Below are positions 43,643-55,554 of a DNA stretch of 64,000 nucleotides, in pieces. The DNA is from Eretmocerus hayati (Eukaryota; Arthropoda; Insecta; Hymenoptera; Aphelinidae): the NCBI GenBank assembly GCA_029851415.1, contig CM056742.1, forward strand, positions 12,689,736-12,753,735, read 5' to 3'. Every line of letters begins with the position of its first letter. Positions within the stretch are counted from its first letter, which is position 1. A program made the position numbers and the translations under genes. The notes beneath the pieces were generated by a model. That model did not search any database. It was not told the origin of the DNA and worked only from the letters and a program-made list of their open reading frames with translations.

Positions 43643-46448
43643 CGTATATTCTGAACTACTCTCAGAACTATGCAGAAGAAAGTGAGCTACAGTAACTTTT
43701 ATTTCAAGCACTTATTCCAAATGAGATATCGTAGATTAACAAAATAGTATCTTTTGCAACCACGAGAGGCTTTTCGCAATCGTTTCCTATATCAATTACG
43801 AGCCCGCTCCAGCAAACATATAGGTGTTTACACAAAATTTATATCCTCGTTTCTACGTCCAAATGAGGCGTGTCCTGGCTAGTCCTGCGATGAATCTTGA
43901 ATTCTTGATGTCAGTCTGCCACACAAGTCGCAAATAAGGTGGAAGAAACATCAAGAAAAAATTTGTGCGTCCCGGCGAACGCGCGATAGATGACGGAGTC
44001 TTTTAGGTAGAACAACGTTATAGTTTGGTAATCCATCAGGGAGTAGAGAGGTTTGTCAAAGATGATGCTGCATGAGGGTCGAAATGCATCACTAAAATTT
44101 GGTAATCTCGAGTATTCAGAATGCTTAATCAACAAACTATTCCACATCGAAATGGTGATCTTTATAATAATGATATCGCTGAGCTCGAGTTTTAATCGTA
44201 GAGTCTGGCCGAATAGTTAGAGAGCAAAGAGTCATTCGCAAGATCATTATCAACGTTATATCCCCGATTTTGAGAACTCTTCTCAGCAAGCAGAGAAAAG
44301 GCATCGAGACTTTTCTGCGTTATGCATCATTTGACGTGTAACTCGTGTTTCTCCTTCCATGACAAATTGCATTCTCGTCACGCAAAATCCCTAGGAATTT
44401 TCTTCAAAACTCCTGAAGATACTCTTCTTTTGAGAAAATTAGAATTGACCTGATGTTCTAAAACTTCCTCGCATGTTGAAAGTAGAGTAAGCTCATGACA
44501 AATCTTGGAAAAACTACGATTCTTCACATTCTCCCGAGGTTTGCTTCAATTTTTCCAATCACTTCGTATTTGAATGTATGTAAAAATTTAGAAAATTGCG
44601 GCAGAAGGTGGAGTCGATTAAGGTAGTACCCGCACTTTCAAATAAATATGTTTCGCGTCGCAAGAGTTAGCTAGAATTGAAGCTGAAACTCTGAGTTTTC
44701 CATATCAACCAAGAAAAAAGGAGGTTGCCGATGTAAATTCTGAAAAAAAAGCATCGGCATCTGACGCGCTTATACACGCGGTCTTATGGAAGCGTCACTG
44801 TTTATACCTGATCATGCGGAAATAAATATGTTAAGTTCTGAAATTTCAATATACGTATAAATGCGGTCTTGATAATTCTCTTGCTAGCAGCAGAAATGGG
44901 GCTAGCCGATCAAAATCTTTAGCAAATTGATTCCGAAGTCGGACGGAGAGGCATTTTCGGGTTCAACGCCATGCTTTGCGGTATGCGTCGTCTGCTGCGC
45001 TCATGCGGCAACGCTACTCGAGCTCCGGCGCCCTCTCATTGATACGGGCCTGCAAGCGGGTACCACCTTAATTGAAAACGTCTTCAGTATGGTCGAGTTA
45101 CAAATATAGTATTCATATTGCTTACCTCGGCTCGGGTGTAAGCTACTACACGAAAACAACTAATGCATTATACTGCCTAATATGTATATGCATGACCTAT
45201 GCGTATGTATCGCTAGCATGTATGTACGCTCACACTTTTAATACCTATACCATACGTGCGTGGCGCTTGCGCAGAGTCGAGGTAACGCTGAGATCTTGCA
45301 ATAGCTTCGTGTCTACAGAATTTTCAAGCGTGGATTCACGTACCCAGCCGAAAGATGACTCCGTCATCAAAAATGTGCGGGGGTAAACGTTTTAGAAGAA
45401 CGAACACGTAAACTAGTTCTGGCTCACAATCTGGTGATTCCAAAGAGTATTACTGAACGCAAGGGTAAGAATACGGGAAATGATGTTAAAACTACCTCAA
45501 GGTTTCTTGAAACAGGTTTTCTTAGCATGCATTTCACTGAGAGAGTCGAAATGTCACTGACAAATTTTGACTGTGAAAAAAATAAAGTACTTTGGGCTGG
45601 TCCAGAAAACTCGGTTATGTCTTGCGTACTGGCGCATACTCCAATGCAGAAGCGGTACATTTCCGATGATTCCGCATTAAGCTGCTTTCCATAAAATGTA
45701 GTCAATGTTCTGATGTTTGATTGTTCACCAAAATCATCGTCCATCACTCTTCTCTTACAATTTGACTAGATGAATGAGCCTTAAAAATTTTGATTTCTCT
45801 TTTTCAAACCAAGAAAAAATTGTCAACTTTGTCCACATTTCCACGAAATCCATGCAAACAAATTGATAAAAAATCCCAAAATGACTTCGATCTAGCCTAA
45901 CATTGTTTTGGATTCAAGCAGCGATGATAGTTGTCTGAAAAATCCATAATTTTGACGTATCAATATCGACAATTTTGTTGAAATGCTTCGGGTAAATTCA
46001 AATTTCTTAGCTTTCAACCAGCCTCTTATAGTTAAACTCGACAATTACAATAACTTTAACTATAAGAATACCTTTGACGGATCTTTACTTTCTGCACCAT
46101 ACTGATCATTCATACCAATTGCGCTATTCTCAAGATTTTCAAAGTATGCGAGGCAAGGTTTTCTCAAGGAAATAGATTTCATCTCCTGCACTCAGGCGCA
46201 GTGTCTCCAAAAAGAATATTGTAAAGACTTAAGTAGTGTGATTACTCAAATGTTCGTTTGAACTTACTAGACACGGGTTAATCAAAGATGCTTAAAGAAA
46301 ATTAAAATATTTCCTCGCGACTTGCAGACCTTCCACCATAGAATCAGCGATCGAAAGAAACAAACGACGATCACTGATCTCCTCCCTCCCCGGTCCAAAT
46401 AGTAAGAGCTTGCGCCCCATACGCTCTTGCTCTGCTCCGAATTTTTTT
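43643..46448. other. No recognised gene
   Basis: Overlapping opposite-strand frames at 45424-45747 show no motif I recognise. Nothing else is supported. Confidence 0.4.
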
Positions 46449-46529
46449 ATGGCGCAGATCGCTGTGTCTTGGGGAAGATTACAGCTACTCTGTTTATTGC
46501 ACTCTCTCTTCTACCAGAGAAAAAAAGAT

Positions 46530-47219
46530 ATGGATATTCGAAGAGAACAATTTGGGGTTGAAGAAGTGAAAAGATACTTCTCGAACAAAGAGGACGATGA
46601 TACTAAGAATTTTATTTCCAAGGAATGCAAAAAAGTAAGCTTGAATAAAAACTGGCTGAAAATGAGACACCGCATTGTGGATGGAAAAATTTTCACCTTT
46701 GTTCTGTGGTACATCGATGACCAATTAATATTTCTGAGGGCTGGAGCAGTTTTAATACCTGTTCGAAGAAGTCGTAGTATGGATGTACCAGTACTAGCGA
46801 AGAGAATGATGGTACTGCAAGATAGAATGATACCTGAACTCCCTCTCAATGAAAATGAAGCAATATCTGGACTTAACGTTGACCCGCAAGACCTTGATAT
46901 CCATCGACTAAGGGATGTAGATACACTCATACCCAATTGCAAAGTGGCCAGTCTCCATCAAAACAGCTCATTCTTCCAATACATCTGGGGCACTGCTGTG
47001 GAGCTATTCTTTGAAAATTTTATAAACTCATACTTTGATGAAGACTCAGTCATTTTAGGTGCGCAGGAGGACATCGATTCAGCGTCAGATATTGAGAGAG
47101 AAATATCAGAGACAGAAATTAATGGCTTGTGGGAACATGCTGTTGTACACAGCGGAATGGAACAAAAAATCAAGAAGTCTCAGAATATCTGTAGCACTAT
47201 GGAAGGAGCCATGATGTAA
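46530..47219 (+). CDS. Hypothetical protein, 229 aa
   Basis: An intact frame from ATG 46530. The open frame extends upstream, but a strong polypyrimidine tract and acceptor (CACTCTCTCTTCTACCAG, ending at 46517) make an exon start at 46518 likely. The first in-frame ATG after it is at 46530. An alternative start is ATG 46449. The protein is mixed charged and hydrophobic. It starts MDIRREQFGVEEVKRYFSNK, with later segments KIFTFVLWYIDDQLIF and WGTAVELFFENFINSYFDED and an acidic tail. No signal peptide, zinc motif or catalytic signature is visible. I do not recognise it. It may be an exon of a host gene or a piece of a transposon protein. Confidence 0.45.
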   Translation: MDIRREQFGVEEVKRYFSNKEDDDTKNFISKECKKVSLNKNWLKMRHRIVDGKIFTFVLWYIDDQLIFLRAGAVLIPVRRSRSMDVPVLAKRMMVLQDRMIPELPLNENEAISGLNVDPQDLDIHRLRDVDTLIPNCKVASLHQNSSFFQYIWGTAVELFFENFINSYFDEDSVILGAQEDIDSASDIEREISETEINGLWEHAVVHSGMEQKIKKSQNICSTMEGAMM

Positions 47220-47440
47220 AAGTTCAATGTAAGTATTCTTGCTATCACCTCATGTTTATTTGTTAGGGTCCAACTCGTCCAATGCAATTTAAGTAAACAC
47301 TTAGAACATTCGGATAGTCCATTTATTGCATTCTCTGCCCTTTCATCATCTGATCGTCCAAGAAATTCTTCAAGAATATATGAGTTTATATCTTCCTCCA
47401 AAACAATGAGTCTTTCCAAAGAATGCGTTGCCTCATCCAT
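47180..47440 (-). CDS. Hypothetical ORF convergent with 46530-47219
   Basis: An 86-codon frame beginning MDEATHSLERLIVLEEDIN and continuing YILEEFLGRSDDERAENAI and SECSKCLLKLHWTS. The first 60 codons look protein-like (amphipathic helices), while the last part is antisense to the end of the opposite ORF. It could be a terminal exon. It has no recognised family. Confidence 0.3.
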   Translation of the reverse strand: MDEATHSLERLIVLEEDINSYILEEFLGRSDDERAENAINGLSECSKCLLKLHWTSWTLTNKHEVIARILTLNFYIMAPSIVLQIF

Positions 47441-48540
47441 GAGATAATAGCTGCAATGTTATTTCTCTGGGAATGAAATTTCACACCATCATACAATAAC
47501 AATTGAAAGTTAGTGTCTGCTTTGTAAACTAAATGCAGTAATGGTGTTTCTCGATTGATTCAAGATGAATATGTGAAGTATTCAACAAGATGTATCAGCA
47601 GTTACAAAATCTTAATAAGTACCTCTTCCGTGCACCCAATAGTTCTATATTATAATACGAGATATCAAGAGTGCTAGAGAATTATTCAACTACAAACTAT
47701 TTCCCATTATTTACAGGTAATTCTTTGTTGTAAGATTAATGATGAAATAATGTCTTTTGTAGGTTCTGTTCAAGACACACCAGACCATCCGAGGAGCTTC
47801 ATGGAAAGAGATGAATAGCATGGATTTATCATGCTTTGGTGAAATGATTGTAAAACCTTTTGTAAGTGGCACTCTTGTAAAATGTATGAGTATGAATCTA
47901 CAGTAATTACTCAAGTGGTTAGGAACCGCCTACGTAAAGCAGTTTGGAAGGGACCGCTGAACTCAAGCCAGGGTAGAACTCTTGATTTACAATATATACT
48001 TACGTTTCAGGATTTCATATTGTATCATTGATGTTCATCGTATCTGATTCGTCACGAATTTTTCTTGCGGTAATTATGCGGTGCACTGAAAGCTTCTGGC
48101 TTTGTACATCCACAAGGTGGGTGTACAGAGCGCCAAATTCATTAGATATCAGATGACTATACATTTTTTACACGCAAGATGTTCAAAGCGCTAAGGCAGG
48201 AGGATAGCGGGCGAAAAGTATTTAATAATCTGAATTTTTCAGTTCCTGAATTTTCACTTCTTTTGATACATGTTTCGTACTTTTGCTCATCATTTGCTCA
48301 ATGAGGCTGAAGTTCCGGAGAAAATTGCAACGAAGTTAGATTGGTTGTCTGCACTTTGCTATGAAATTCACTTCCTAAATTAGGGTCCCTATAGCACTGT
48401 GGAGGTGAATGTGAATTATGAGGTAGCGGGACATCCGAGGCCTACTCGGGACTTTCGAAATCCGTACTTGTCTCCGCTTTACTTTCAATCTTATCGCAAG
48501 TATTTTGTATTACAATGCCCGTAAATGAAAAGAGCGAAGA
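47441..48540. other. No recognised gene
   Basis: A TGGTTAGGAACCGCC segment near 47917 resembles a tRNA A box, but no cloverleaf forms. Nothing else was found. Confidence 0.4.
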
Positions 48541-48546
48541 AATACA

Positions 48547-49101
48547 TATATGATGGGACGAACGGCCGAATTGCGAGGCATTCCTTATCGAAGCAAGATT
48601 TCTTGACAGAGCTTCCGTCACTCTGATTGTCTGGGGAACATACATCCCCTATAGAGCCACAGAGCCATCGGGAAGATATCAAGAACCCAACTTCAATATC
48701 ATTATTAGTCTCAAATGCAGAGCTGATGGTAGTTTCCATCCTTGTCTCTACACCGTACTGAATTATTTGAACTGTGAAAAGATGTGTGATATTAAGTGTG
48801 TGTTTCGCCCTGGTCTCTCTCTTGGGCTCGTCAGTGAGACGAAGAGAGACCTGTCTCAGACACTATTGTAAATCGGGTGGATTGACATCAAGTTGAAGAA
48901 GGGTTAACATTGAAATTTTGGTAAAACAACCATCAATTGAGGTTGCCATCTAGTGATAAAGACACGAAGCAGATCTTAAGCTTCGTGCGGTAAACGACTT
49001 TATACGGCCTCATGTCGTTTGGTGGAATAATGAAAATTATACCCTCGCTATGTTTCAATATATGATGGGAGGAACGGTCGAATTGCGAGGCATTCCTTAT
49101 C
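48547..49101. repeat. Direct repeat pair of about 42 bp
   Basis: TATATGATGGGA, AACGG, CGAATTGCGAGGCATTCCTT occurs at about 48548-48589 and again at 49060-49101 with two or three differences. There is no third copy in the window. It could be a duplicated short element or the terminal parts of a lost one. Confidence 0.65.
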
Positions 49102-49156
49102 TAATCCCATCATTTATTAAAACTGAGAACCACCACGAGCGCGCGTAGGTATAGGA

Positions 49157-49330
49157 GTAATTCCACGAGAAAACGATATAAATTCGACAGTCGGGTCTCA
49201 GATTTCTTTCTGAGTGAACTTTTTCGATTTTATAGGTTGAAAAATGAACTTCCTTCACCATAAAAGAAATTACAAAATTTTTGTCGGACCCTGGTACACA
49301 AATCAAAATTATGTTTTCAACTTTTTTTAG
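49157..49330. repeat. Diverged end of the 1,422-bp palindrome family
   Basis: GTAATTCCACGAGAAAACGA, GGGTCTCAGAT, GAACTT and a GTCGGACCCTGGTAC block follow the same order and spacing as the arm of the elements at 15202 and 20298. It adjoins the 3' broken end of the copia fragment. Confidence 0.5.
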
Positions 49331-51830
49331 CAAAATTTTCGTAACTTTTTCACTTTACAACATTTTCGATACTCTTCCGGTTTTCTCAAAGTTTTGCGAC
49401 TACGCAAAGTTCTAGTGCTGACCTGACTCTCAGCTTGAATAATGGGCAACTCATCTATAGACTCAATTGACTTTTCATTTTCTGCATTAGCATGATCAAG
49501 CAAAAGTTTCTCATCAGAAGGTTGGACAGATTCTCCTCCTGGATCAACAATCTCAGAACTCGAACTTTGGAACTCAGTATAACTGGATTGAACTCCGGAT
49601 TTTTCATCAAAAATCACTTCTCCCGAGCTTACAACATCTTTCTCTCCCTCAATAAAAATCCTATAACTAGCAAATTGTGTATCATAACCAAGAAAAATCC
49701 CTTTGCGAGATTTCTTATCAAGTTTCTTGCGTTTGTGATCATGGATGAGAACAAAACAGTTACTACCGAAACGTCTCAACTTTGTGACATGAATTTTACG
49801 TCCATGCCATAAATCAGCGGGACTTTTACCAGAAACAGAGCTTTTACCAGTCTGATTCAAAGTGAACACTGAATAGTTCAAGGCTTCAGCCCACAAATTT
49901 TCATTCACTTCCGCGGCATGCAGACAAGACCTCGCTGACTCAACCATGGTCCTCGTCTCCCGTTGAACACGACCGTTTCGCTGAGAAGTATAAGTATTTG
50001 AAAAAATGCGACGAATTCCCTGATCTTCAAGAATACTATTTGCATCAAAATTTTCTAATTCTTCACCATGATCAGACTTTAAAGCTTTTATCTCTCTATC
50101 GAACTGATTCTCGGTCATTTTGACATGGGCTTTGAGTTTAGACGGTGCTTCACCCTTTGACTTTAAAAAATGAACTGTCCTAGATCGCGAATAGTCATCT
50201 TTGAATAGCAAAGAATATTTTGCTCTCCCCAAGGACCTCACATTTATTTCCCCCAAGTCAACATGTACTAAATCTAATGGTAGCGAGGCAACACTCAAAG
50301 TTCTCGGATGTGATACATGGTGCTGTTTCCCATACACACAACCAGTACACACATAGTCATCCCAATCATCTTTATACTCAATGGCATTTTTCTGTAAGAT
50401 TTCTCTAACATACTGATCATTTTGAGGCGCTAATCTTTAATGCCAAGTTCTCAAAGATACAACACTCATACAACTTTGTACATCTTTCTGACGAAATAGC
50501 ATTCTCAATAAATTCCCATCCCTAACCCCAACAGCTACAGGTACATCATCTTGTTTTGTTCTGAAATAGGAATTATTTGAATCAGCAGACTGGGCATAGC
50601 CCTTATCAAGAATTCTAGTAACAGAAAAAAGGTTGAAACGCATTTTAGGAATGTACAAGACATCTTTTCAAGTGATTTTGCCCCAACTGGTTCCATCAAA
50701 TGCTTCAAGTTCAACGTCCCCAATACCTATCCCTTCCAATTTACTAGCATCACCAAGAACAACCATATTTCTTTCTGACAATTCAACAAAATTCACCATC
50801 CAATCCTTATGAGCAGAGATGTGTTCTGTAGAACCACAATCCCGGTATCGCAAGGTTTCACAATTGTTTTTGGAACTGATAAAATCAATACTAGCAGAAG
50901 AAAGACCTATACTGATTAATGCCCTTCTTTCAGACATTTTGTTAGCATCAATCTCTTCATTGAGATTTCTTTGATCATTACTACTACTCTTCTGATTAGA
51001 AGTACTGTGAGGACATTCAATGGCAAAGTGCCCTTTTTGTTTACAAATCTTACATCCAAAATTTGTCTTATAAAACTGAATATATCTGGCAGTAGCCTTA
51101 CCTTTACAATGAGCTCTCTTATGACCAGGTTTGTCACATCTATGGCATATGATTACAGACTTAGGTTGAGAATTTACATTTGGATTCAACTGTTCAGACA
51201 GAAACGCATTCTAAGAAGAAAATTCCTCAGACTGTTCACTCTCTTTCAGTATCTCCTCCTCTAACCTCAAACATTCACACAACTTAGACAAAGTTCTATC
51301 AACTGCACTGGTACTATCCCAGGCAGAGCGAAAATGATGGAGTCGAGGGGGTAACATACCCAAAATCCTAGTAACAATCCCTGCATCTCTTGTCTCCTCA
51401 CCTTCAGCCGTTAGATTTTCAGCGTGTTGCTGAATTTGCAGACAGTTTCCAACTACAGACTTACTTTATCATACTTATAATTGAAAAATGATCTTCGGAG
51501 ACCTTGAATAGTCAGTTCAGACTTCTTCGCATTCAAGATATCTAACTCCTCTAACATCTGGTGCGAAGACTTACAATTGGCTATTCTCTTTGCAATACTA
51601 CTACTTACATTCAAGCCAATTATTGTTTGAGCATCTAAATTTCTCTTGAGCCATGTTTTGACTGCTTCTGTTGTAACAGCTCCATCAGGTCTCAAAATTG
51701 TCCCATCTGCAATACTGAACAGTTCCTTCGACTTAAGCATCAGCGTCAACTTGAATTTCCATGAGCCAAAGTTCACATTGCCTTGTGCATCTTCACGTAG
51801 AATTTCTAATTGTACTTCGATGGAATCCAT
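49327..51830 (-). pseudogene. copia gag-protease-integrase (reverse transcriptase missing)
   Basis: Gag starts at ATG 51830. A CCHC knuckle pair (CHRCDKPGHKRAHC, CKICKQKGHFAIEC) lies at about 51150-51020. The protease region reads CGSTEHIS where a catalytic DSGA-type motif is usual. The integrase has TGCVYGKQHH, LVHVDLGEI and KSDHGEE. The catalytic Glu expected in NGVxER is changed (NGRVQRE), and the His of RLAHQN is Pro. Stops or frameshifts occur near 51453, 51213, 50660 and 50435. The frame ends in the RSRKTLRKPEEY linker that normally precedes reverse transcriptase. RT, RNase H and the 3' LTR are absent. Confidence 0.8.
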
Positions 51831-51940
51831 GCTGATAATTGTTCAAATACTTCAATACAAACAGACATCCACTAGCTCCAATCTGATACTGACTTTGTGG
51901 CTGACCTCAAGATACTGCAGACATCCCATCAGCATGCATT

Positions 51941-51957
51941 CAACTGGGCACATAACC
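51941..51957 (-). other. Probable copia primer-binding site
   Basis: GGTTATGTGCCCAGTTG directly follows the LTR end on the minus strand. It resembles the internal initiator-tRNA-Met site used by Drosophila copia. Confidence 0.6.
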
Positions 51958-52281
51958 TGTTACAAATTCTTGTTGCGAAAGCAGTGCGTGGGGTCGAGGT
52001 AGCCACAGAAAAGAGCAGATGGTTCTTGTAAACTAATAATTTGGTTTATTTGGAGCTTATAAAGAAATGTGCCGGAAGGCGCCTGAAATTGGAGTTGAAT
52101 ATAGTCAAATTTCTGCCGTGCTGCAATCAGCAATCTTAGACAGGTATGTGTGGATGATAAGTACATACCTTCCAGACAACAATACGATACTTGTTATACA
52201 GACTATTGTTCTAAACAATACAGACAATTTGCCTCATGAGAGGCCAGACACTTTGCACACAGCAAGACAATAACCGTTACA
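51958..52281 (-). repeat. Probable 5' LTR of the copia element
   Basis: About 324 bp, TG...CA bounded, with short inverted ends TGTTAC and GTTACA. The inner edge is fixed by the primer-binding site. The outer edge is tentative because the partner LTR is missing. Confidence 0.55.
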
Positions 52282-52980
52282 AAACCTCTTCAAGCGTCCG
52301 ACAAAGATAGAAGTATATGATTGGAGCAACTTACTAGCTAGGGTCCCACATAAATACTAGCGACAACGCGCACATTCCAAATAGTGCAAAGTTCGAAGTT
52401 CAGAGTAAAATAATTAATATTCAACACTTATTCATTACAACAACTGTTCTTGGCCAGTCGTCAATTGGACTGACCTGTCTCACAACATCTAAATGTGAGA
52501 GACTATCTCCTTTCATGTATTGGACATTAACAGGTTTTTATTGAGACACGAAAAGCAACACGAAGGATATTGTGTTGGACTCACTCTTTTTCAACTAGAG
52601 TGGTTTATGATGAACTTTTCTTTGAGATGCACAATTTATAGCTTCAGTGTTGGGTCTGCTGTCTGAAGTATTAAGAAAACTGAAAGTCACTACACTGCTG
52701 AAATGTAGATTGAAACTAGCACTCATCTTTCCTCAGGATCAAATTCTAAATTCTCCAGATATTTTTGAAGATCAATTCTTGACACTGCACAACAGCGAGA
52801 ATGGCACACATTTTGGCCTTTGGCCTATTATCTTTATATCACTACATACAAAAACACACACAAAAATAGGTGGCTTTTATTATTCCTCCAACAATTACGG
52901 TTGGCATCAATTGGCATTCAATCTCTGCTGTTATCTCTATACATAATATTTAAAATCAAAATAGCGAAAAGAGTATACTG
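52282..52980. other. No recognised gene
   Basis: An AT-rich stretch with short frames only and no repeat partner in the window. Confidence 0.4.
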
Positions 52981-53214
52981 CTGAAACGGAACGCTAACAT
53001 TGCTAACGCCGTCTGACGTCTGACGCCATCTGCTACACACGCGGCTGCATAATCATCACGGTGGTCTCGGGATCTACCAAGCCACGCGGTCGACATCATA
53101 CAATCGATTGTGTTCGACTTCGAGTGTCTTGACGCGACTGAAATCTTGACGCGAAAAACTGGGGAAGGGTCGAAATTAGTGAGCAAGATATTTTGGCACT
53201 AAACGCTGTCAGCG

Positions 53215-53305
53215 ATGAAAGGACTCGCCAATATCCTTGTTGAGGATCGAAATAACGGGTTTAGAGGGATTAAGACCCCCCTGAACCCAGGAAAGCATGA
53301 AATAA
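53215..53305 (+). CDS. Possible orphan first exon
   Basis: ATG at 53215 opens a 30-codon frame (MKGLANILVEDRNNGFRGIK, then TPLNPGKHEI) ending at a strong donor, GTAAGT, at 53306 (phase 1). The 230 bases before it are relatively rich in CG and could be a promoter or 5' UTR. If real, the following exon lies beyond the transposon nest at 53.7-62.8 kb or beyond this window. I do not recognise the peptide. It may be chance. Confidence 0.3.
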
Positions 53306-53689
53306 GTAAGTTCGAAAAAATGTGTGAGGTTAAAACGCGCCAACTCAGCGTACATAAGGCACGGCGGCCTTGCACGCGCTCTCTCTCTCTTTCTCACGTG
53401 TTCTTCTCTTTCATATACTCGTCAGCAAGGCGCTACCACGCCTTTTGATACGTTTGGTCGAAAAATCGCAATAAGAACTTGATCTGCAGCTCCAAATAAC
53501 AACGACTCGGTGGTAATTTTGGATAAAACCATCCTCGTGAGCGTGTTAAGTGGAAGACCTGCTGCCCAAGGAAACAGTGAGAAACCGTTTTACCTTTGAT
53601 CACCCCTATCATACAACGAGCCATCCGCGAACATCTCGCCGAGAAATGCGTTCCGCAGGGTCTGTTTGCTGTATGAGAATGAGCCACCG

Positions 53690-53940
53690 ATACTTCAGTG
53701 ATGCACACTAAAAATTCAGTGATGCTCACTGAAATTTCAGTTCTTCAAGGGTCCTGGCAAATCATATTCACTGAAATTTCAGTGGAAATTCTCACTGGTC
53801 AATGAAGGAATTGCCTCACTGATCCATCAGTGACACTCACTGAAACTTCAGTGATCAGGACCCGTCCGACCCCCGAGTTCACTGAAGTTTCAGTGAATGT
53901 CACTGATGACTTCAGTGTATATGCACTGGAGTCCCATTGT
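53690..53940. repeat. Array of self-complementary CACTGAAATTTCAGTG motifs
   Basis: Two full copies and several variants (CACTGAAACTTCAGTG, CACTGAAGTTTCAGTG, CACTGATCCATCAGTG) sit at irregular spacing. Each can fold on itself, and they can also pair with each other. Confidence 0.75.
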
Positions 53941-53949
53941 ATATATGTC

Positions 53950-54113
53950 GCAGGCTCTTGGTGAAATCAGCCTTTTCATGAAAATCCTAGGCTCTTCATG
54001 AAGAGCCGGCTGATCGTGTCAGCGCTCATTCCTTTTACTTTCTTACACTATCAGCCTAGCCTTTTCGTGGAAAGGCTGACTCGTCTAGCCATTTCGTGAA
54101 ATGGCCAAGTCGG
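53950..54113. repeat. Row of short hairpins
   Basis: GGCTCTTCATGAAGAGCC, CCTTTTCGTGGAAAGG and CCATTTCGTGAAATGG are successive near-perfect hairpins of different sequence. They lie between the CACTGAAATTTCAGTG array and the left end of the 8.67-kb element. Confidence 0.7.
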
Positions 54114-54585
54114 CCCAGGTGAAAGAGGTTTGCATAGACTATGCATAGTACTATGCATGATCTATGCGTGGTCTATGTTATGCATAGCTATGCATAGTGT
54201 TATGCATAGACGAGTTTAAATTGATTGGAAAATCTAATAATGCACGAATGTCACGATTTTTCAGTGATTCGATCCATCACATAAGAGAGCTTCTCAGCTT
54301 TCAATAACAGTGATGACGCCATCTTGCAATCGAACTAGTCTATTGATATTTAATTAATCAACGAAATGACTCCAAGTGAATAGCGATGCAGCCCTACGCG
54401 TGGCAATTTGTTCTGCAAATTGAGAAAAAAAAAATTATTCAGATTGGTGCGAAATTGAGCTAGTTTTGTTGCAGCAAACTACTAAAAACATCACATCAGG
54501 AATTACAGTGAGTACAGTGATCTAGCAGAGACCGAACTCGACATGATATTCATTGAAAATAATCAAGCATTAGGCAAGATACATC

Positions 54586-54795
54586 TCATGAGCTTCGGTT
54601 GCAATTTCGGCTATCACCGCGCATGGCTCGATTGGCAGTCCGTGGTAGGTGTTCTGTCATTGGCAGCTTGGCTAAAGCAAATCCCAATTCTGCATCAGCG
54701 CTAGCTCTTTCCTTGCCGATCTCTTCCTCGATTTGCTTCCACTTCACCAAGCTGCTCATATCTCGTCCTGCAAAATAGAATATAACACAAAGCAT
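54586..54795 (-). CDS. Conserved ORF in the left arm
   Basis: A 69-codon frame containing MSSLVKWKQIEEEIGKE and ASADAELGFALAKLPMTEH. A splice-acceptor-like TTCTATTTTGCAG lies just before GACGAGATATGAGC, so the coding part may begin as an internal exon. A one-base difference after TEH shifts the frame and shortens the tail relative to the right-arm copy. Unrecognised; probably a captured or transposon-encoded exon. Confidence 0.4.
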   Translation of the reverse strand: MLCVIFYFAGRDMSSLVKWKQIEEEIGKERASADAELGFALAKLPMTEHLPRTANRAMRGDSRNCNRSS

Positions 54796-54975
54796 CAGAT
54801 TTCTTCAAATGTGATAAGAAAGCGTGGTTAGACTTCCATAATAACATGACGAATGGGGAGTTAAATTCTGGGCCTAATTACACGCACGGTGTGCTTGTGT
54901 GTTTTTATTAATGTAACTAAAAACTGACAAAATGATCATATAACATGGTTATTGAAGGTTATCTCGGTATATATA

Positions 54976-55554
54976 TATATATACGCTGCTAAAAGTGATT
55001 AGCAGAAAGCTTTCTCCAAGTGTCATATGATGATAATTAGAATAACTAGACCATCATCATTTTAAAATTGTATGAAAAATATGATGTGAAATTCCTTTCC
55101 ACATCATAATTGAAACTATATTATACTTTTTATGTATCTTTATTAATATCAATATAAATCTCATAAATCAGATATTCGTTAAAAAATTCTTCATTCTCAC
55201 AATTACAATATGAAACTATCGATGTTTAAGGAATACTTACCTATAGAATGTTGTATTGAATGAGTAAGAAAAACTTACCTGGATGGAAATTAGTGTAAAC
55301 TGGATAACTGATAGAATTGATAAAGTTGTCAACAGAGAAACATGGTTATGAAAAAATTGATACTGCGATGGAGTAGTATGACTACCACAATGAATAAAAA
55401 AAATATGGGTGAGGATTTAAGAGAATAAGCAGTGTGTGAGGGATTGCAAATGCCAATTGCTCTTCTTGTTATTAAAGGTTTTCAGACAGGAGACCGGAGT
55501 TGTGTGAGGCAATGAAAAAAGGGTGCTTACAAATAAGTGTGAAAGGGTTACAGT
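54976..55554. other. Core of the TIR element, nothing recognised
   Basis: Contains a (TA)n run at 54969-54983 and short AT-rich sequence with no coding signal. Confidence 0.4.

Larger units (their letters stand above)
49327..52281 (-). mobile_element. Ty1/copia retrotransposon, 3' truncated
   Basis: Layout on the minus strand: 5' LTR, primer-binding site, gag, protease, integrase, then an abrupt end at 49327 next to an unrelated repeat. The second half and the 3' LTR are gone, so LTR divergence cannot be used for dating. Confidence 0.75.

Noticed and set aside
45424..45747. Overlapping opposite-strand open frames of about 100 codons
   Set aside because: Neither strand shows a domain, and the mutual openness is typical of chance in a low-stop stretch.
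47890..47980. tRNA-like A box (TGGTTAGGAACC)
   Set aside because: No matching B box at the right distance and no cloverleaf.
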